A stretch of DNA of 64,000 nt from positions 12,028,501-12,092,500 of the forward strand of contig OU015569.1 in NCBI GenBank assembly GCA_907165135.1, read 5' to 3'. A program made the translations under genes and the position numbers. The notes under the pieces are model-generated. The model ran no database searches and was not told the DNA's origin. It saw nothing but the letters and a program-made list of their open reading frames with translations. Of the stretch, positions 59,821 to 64,000 are shown piece after piece (positions within the stretch are counted from its first letter, which is position 1; the number at the start of each line of letters is the position of its first letter). Origin of the DNA: Oikopleura dioica. Lineage: Eukaryota; Chordata; Appendicularia; Copelata; Oikopleuridae.

Positions 59821-62004
59821 AATGCAAAGCGGATTCGACAAGCCTCCTGATCTTATAAAACTTACAGAATAAAATTTTTAAGATTGTCTGAGCCAATACG
59901 GTAGATAGGAATGTAAGATGAAGAAATACCTGGCAGAGATTTTTAAATAAACAATTTATTTTATATGATCCAATAAAAATGCACAAATTTTCTTATTCAC
60001 AAATTTTATTTATTTTTAAAGATGATCATCAGAAGAAAATTTTAATTAAAGAAAAAAATCTAAAATCTCTTTCAAGAAAAACAAGCAGTTCGTGATCGAG
60101 GACGACCAGGAGTTTGGAGAACTGAAAGCTGGCGTTGTGAATGCAATTGATCAACGAACTTCATCTCGCGTAAAAATCAAAGGATTTTATTTAACCCGGG
60201 AGATAACAGCCGACAATGCGGAAAAAGAAGCAAAGGAACTTAAATCTCTCGGTAACAAATTTATTTTGTGGATCAATTAAAAAAATTATGATCAGATCAT
60301 CGAAATATTGTGAAATTCATTGATTTCATCGGAGCAGAGAAACCATCGTGGTGTTACACAAGGATGAGTTTCATCGTCATGGAGAGTCTCGATGGTGGAA
60401 GTGTTAAAGACATGATAGCAAAACGACTTACAGCAGGAAACTTCCTTTCTCTTCCTGAAATCAAAAATCTAAGTGTTCAACTCGTTTCAGCTGTTGCTTA
60501 TTGCCACGAGAAAAGTGTTCTTCATCTTGATATCAAACCAGCAAATGTTTTTATATCGAGTGATGAAAAAACTGTAAGAAAATCATTCGAAATAAAGTAC
60601 TTTATTCTTCAGATTAAACTTGGAGATTTCGGCAGTGCCCGCGAGGTCTCAACAATAACGATCACTTCTGCTACTTCGGGAACTATTTTGTCTACCGAGA
60701 TGTACTCAACTCCAGGTTTAAAATGCTTATTTTATAACAGAAGGACATTGTTTGAATTTTAAGAATGTCTTATGAATGAACGCAAAAAATCTCCAAGCAT
60801 TGATGTCTGGGGACTTGCTCTTGTAATACAGGGAAGGTTTAAATACTCATCTCATATGAAAAATATAAAATATAATAATAAATAATAAGGAATAATAATA
60901 AATAATAAATAGATAATAATATAAATAATATAATATAAATATAAAATAAAAGTTCATTTGTGACCTCATCGAAGGAAATAATAACACTTCATCATGCCTT
61001 TTATCCCGAAGAAAACAAAATAAAAGCAAATATTCCATTTGAAATAAGTAAGAGATTTATCTAAACACATCTATCAAAGAAATTCAGGGCAAAATATTGT
61101 GGCTGGACGAAGAAGAGATATCAAAGATTTTCGCACTGATGCTGAAGAATTCGTTCCTTATCAAAAATTTTTGGAGAAATGTCTATCAGCGAGAAAAGAG
61201 ATGAGGCCAAAAAATGCAATCGTGCTGAAAGAAGAGAAAATTTTTCAACATATGCTCATTGATGATACTGTTGATCGTGAATACGGGAATGAAAAGACTG
61301 AAGATGAAATCGACAAATTAAGAAGGCATATTGAAATGCTAGAAGGAAATTTAGAGAAACAAACAAACGAAAATTTACTGCTCAAGAAGAAAATCATAGA
61401 TCAAGAGGGGATACTTGATGAGGATAATCCAAAATGGGTTGGAACATTTGGACGAAAATCAAACTTGGTTGCGGATTTTGTAAGAAAACTCACTCCACTT
61501 GATGGTCTTGGCCATTACTCTGGGCCTGACAAGTCGCAAAAGGCCGGAGGACCTCGACCTATAATGGGCGAAACTCATCTTCAAGAAGTCTGCAAAATGC
61601 TTTTCTGTGGTCATCTTCAAATCAATTTGAAGGTTCAAGAAAATAAATCTATTAGCTTCATATTTTCAGTTCTGGATGTTTGACAAAATTGAAGGAGAAT
61701 TCTGCGGATACTCTATTTCTTTTCAAAGAGAAAAAAATGACTCTCTCGGTGTTTTTGAATTCATTTTGAAGATTGGATCACCAGGTTTTAAGTCTTTTTT
61801 TATTCTTTTTAATGTCATGTAGGGCAGGATTCATTCACTGCAATAGCAGAAGAAATCGACCCTCCACTTGGGAAAATAAGAAATACGGTCGATTTAACGA
61901 GTGTTCTCGAAGACGATAAGCAAACAATGAAATTTGTCGGGAAGAATAACATGGTCTACATACGATATAATCTGACGAGAATCGTTAAAAAAGAAAAGTT
62001 TTGA
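59821..62004 (+). CDS. protein kinase with coiled coil and C-terminal beta-rich domain
   Basis: Certain exons: 60077-60251, 60296-60573, 60613-60715, 60764-60836, 60953-61047, 61088-61632, 61670-61784, 61823-62004 (introns 37-116 nt, every phase agrees), 521 aa. A first exon at 59821 (MQSGFDKPPDLIKLT) would join in phase 0 with a GA-AG intron. Kinase motifs: degenerate Gly loop (FGELKAG), VKIK lysine, HLDIKPAN (HRD with Leu), GDFG, YSTPE in place of APE, IDVWGLAL. A coiled coil follows (DEIDKLRRHIEMLEGNLEKQ TNENLLLKKK). The C-terminus (FWMFDKIEGEFCGYSISFQR ... NNMVYIRYNLTRIV) is beta-rich and vaguely MATH/TRAF-like. Catalytic residues Lys and both Asp are present, so activity is plausible. 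AATAAA follows near 62040. Confidence 0.8.
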
Positions 62005-62129
62005 ATTCTTTATTATTAAAAACTGCTGTATTGGTGACTAAATAAAATAAATTCAATTTTTTGCAATAAGAATATTGGCTCTCCAGTAAAAAACTTGCCG
62101 TATTGCCATATTGATGCCATTTGAAATCG

Positions 62130-62282
62130 AGGGAGAGGTGTCTGGAATCGTCAAAAAAAATTTTGCGTGGAAATCTTCAACCAATCAGAAGCCTTGATTC
62201 GGCGAATCGGCCAATCAGCAGCCGAGTAGCCGCGCACGCAAAATTTGTCGAAATTTATTTGTCGGTTCCAGACACCTCCCAA
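62130..62282. repeat. family B palindromic repeat, reversed core
   Basis: GGTGTCTGGAATCGTCAAAA to TTTGTCGGTTCCAGACACCT. Part of the left arm is deleted. Confidence 0.85.
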
Positions 62283-62337
62283 AATCGAGCTGGTTAGAAG
62301 TGGTCGCTTTGAGCTTAAGGGATCTCTCCCCCCCCGT

Positions 62338-62456
62338 TTTGGCCATCTTTGACTGGAAATTCAGCCGATTTGCGCTTATAAATTTGGGCGTACAATAGCT
62401 CTACGGAAAGCTCAGGTGCTATCCGCTATTCTCTAGTACAGAGAAGTTTTTGGGGC
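62338..62456. repeat. direct repeat flanking a palindromic element, left copy
   Basis: CATCTTTGACTGGAAATTCA and CTCTAGTACAGAGAA recur at 62902-63018. Confidence 0.6.
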
Positions 62457-62825
62457 GCACTGGTTATGTCGCCGAATGTCGCCGAATGTCGCCATTTTTT
62501 TTCAAAAAATAGGATTTATGAAAGAAAAATTGTTTTCTGGCTCAAATTTTCAAAACAAACTTGTTCTAGAACCGAAAAAGGCGGAAATAGTAGGAGGCGC
62601 GGCAATAGAAGTGTGTCCAGCCCAACCAGTGAGTTTCCTACCACAAATTGCGCGGAGCGCTTCCTTGTCTCGAAATTATGCCAAAACAGTTCTAGAACAA
62701 GTTAGTTTTGAAAGTCCTAGGTTAAAAACCAGTTTTCCTTCAAAAAATCCTGGTTTAAAAAATAGGCGGCGACATTCGGCGACATTCGGCGACATTCGGC
62801 GACATTCGGCGACATAACCAGTGTC
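62457..62825. mobile_element. palindromic element with GTCGCCGAAT tandem repeats at both ends
   Basis: The left end is CACTGGTTATGTCGCC plus repeats of the 10-mer GTCGCCGAAT. The right end is the exact mirror with about five copies, then GGCGACATAACCAGTG. Inner parts (CAAAAAATAGGATT / AAACAAACTTGTTCTAG and mirrors) are also inverted. About 370 bp, no coding capacity beyond mirrored ORFs. Confidence 0.8.
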
Positions 62826-62901
62826 GACCAAGTTTTTTGCTCACTGCAAACGTACCACTAGGAGGGGCCAAAGTTCGAGAATTTCAATATACGCCATTTT
62901 A

Positions 62902-63018
62902 GGTCATCTTTGACTCGAAATTTAGCCGATTTGGGCTTAGATAGACACCATCTGCGACTAGATTTAGAAAGACCAAAGCCTCATCCTTAATGTCTAGTAC
63001 AGAGAAATGATTTGGTCA
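62902..63018. repeat. direct repeat flanking a palindromic element, right copy
   Basis: About 115 bp, moderately similar to 62338-62456. Confidence 0.6.
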
Positions 63019-63415
63019 AGTAATTAATAAATTTTCTTAAGAACAACCGATTGGGGCCATTTTTGGCGTTTTTTGGAATTTAAATGCTCTCTAGCGCCAA
63101 CATTTTGTTCAAAAATCTAGTGCGGTTACAGCACTAGAATCAGCACATTCTAAGCTTTCGATAGATCCCTTGTATGTCTTATTTCGATGTTATTGAAAAG
63201 TCGAAAAAATTAATAATTTTTACGCTAAGTATAAATTACATGCATTTATGCAATTATCGAAGGGTAAAATTTCAGGGATAGATTTTCATAAATGTGTCAT
63301 GTAATACATCAAAATGATCCTCAGATCACGAGGAATCTTAATATATCAGATATAACACCCTATGAAAGACTTGAAAAAACAGACGGGATCAGCTAAAATC
63401 AATTAAACGTTGAAA
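63019..63415. other. no gene seen
   Basis: No supported exon and no named repeat. Confidence 0.3.
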
Positions 63416-63419
63416 TTTT

Positions 63420-63542
63420 GGACTAAACCAATTTTTGGAAGTGAATTTTCGGATAGCCAATAAGATTGCTGTATTTGGCATACCGGCCAATCAAAACCCT
63501 TTCCATAAAAATCTTTTCCAAAAATTGGTTCTACCCGAAAAT
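63420..63542. repeat. family C palindromic repeat
   Basis: TAAACCAATTTTTGGAAGTG to TTCCAAAAATTGGTTCTACC. Confidence 0.9.
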
Positions 63543-63752
63543 TTGATTTTTGAAAATTTTCATTTTTATCCCCATTACAAGCGGCAGACTAACTGTTTGA
63601 ACCGTCTATGAGCTCATTGAACAAGTGTGAAAAAAGTTTGGCTGATTCTATCGCTTGAGCAGGTGGCCGCGGGGCCGCGAAAGCGCTCGACCGTAAAACC
63701 GAAATTTCAAATTTCAAAGTTAACGTTTCGCTAAAAAGAGGAGCTCCCCAAA

Positions 63753-63867
63753 ATGAACAGTTCTTGGCTTGATGGACACCAGTTGCTGCAGAAGAGAAAA
63801 GCCGAGAAAGAGAAGATTTTGGGATTTATGGCGGACTTGAAAATCGCCGCTTCTAGCTTTATCCCAG
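63753..63867 (+). CDS. first exon of a gene leaving the window
   Basis: ATG at 63753 opens MNSSWLDGHQLLQKRKAEKE KILGFMADLKIAASSFIP, a helical, charged start, ending at a GT at 63868 in phase 1. The intron that follows is a long A/T tract and the next exon is outside. The gene is not recognised. Confidence 0.55.
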
Positions 63868-64000
63868 GTTTGAGAAATGAAATTCCTTTTTTTTCAAAAA
63901 AAAAAATTCAAAAAAATCATCAATAATTTTTTAAAATTTTTTTTTTTGAAAATATTATTCAAAAACTTTAAAAAATATTTCAAAAATCTTCGAAATAAAT

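Noticed and set aside
62466-62817. ORFs starting MSPNVAECRH / MSPNVAIFFQ
   Set aside because: They are produced by the GTCGCCGAAT tandem repeat and palindromic element.
1-64000. CRISPR-like arrays from the many repeated palindromes
   Set aside because: The repeats are dispersed, diverged and unevenly spaced, with no unique spacers. The DNA has spliceosomal introns.

Overview
Organism and general character. This is eukaryotic DNA, most probably from an appendicularian tunicate of the Oikopleura type. That is inference. The support is dense small genes on both strands, spliceosomal introns mostly of 38-55 nt (several apparently 26-33 nt), closely spaced same-strand genes that look operonic, AATAAA signals just after stop codons, and a secreted Cys-rich plus kelch-like protein of a type I associate with Oikopleura dioica. 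No rRNA, tRNA, CRISPR or bacterial feature was recognised. Gene models were assembled by hand from splice sites and reading phase, so exon joins are predictions. || Layout. 1-14 kb: small genes (minus 1.6-2.2 kb, an operon-like pair at 3.1-3.7 kb, a secreted protein at 4.1-4.4 kb) in a dense field of palindromic repeats, plus a 944-bp foldback element with a 9-bp target duplication at 9.7-10.7 kb. 14.9-19.4 kb: one gene with a 3.3-kb repeat-filled intron. 19.9-24 kb: a hidden minus-strand gene, a threonine-rich mucin-like surface protein and a small gene with repeats in its introns. 27.7-29.1 kb: the Cys-rich/kelch secreted protein. 34-37 kb: a small membrane-protein gene between two large foldback elements. 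37.5-42.6 kb: a minus-strand polyprotease gene with four trypsin-like domains. 43.7-45.2 kb: a short LTR retroelement without coding capacity. 46-57 kb: small membrane-protein genes, a gene whose intron is a palindromic repeat, and a Cys-rich PPPY protein. 58.7-59.8 kb: a complete short-chain dehydrogenase. 60-62 kb: a protein kinase with a coiled coil. 62-64 kb: another palindromic element and the first exon of a gene that leaves the window. || Repeats. Four short palindromic families dominate and are named here A (core CCTGAGTCAGG / CCTGACTCAGG), B (core GTCGGTTCC ... TTTCGACAAATTTTGCG), C (ends AAACCAATTTTTGGAA) and D (ends TAAGGGTGTCAC). They look like non-autonomous DNA elements (MITEs). 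They sit in introns and between genes, and are often nested, with family A at the centre of another palindrome. B and C share an internal core although their arms differ. || Quality note. In two long genes the otherwise continuous frame breaks five times, each time by one base and each time in a homopolymer of 4-6 bases. This suggests either assembly indels or recent decay, and the annotation should be read with that in mind.
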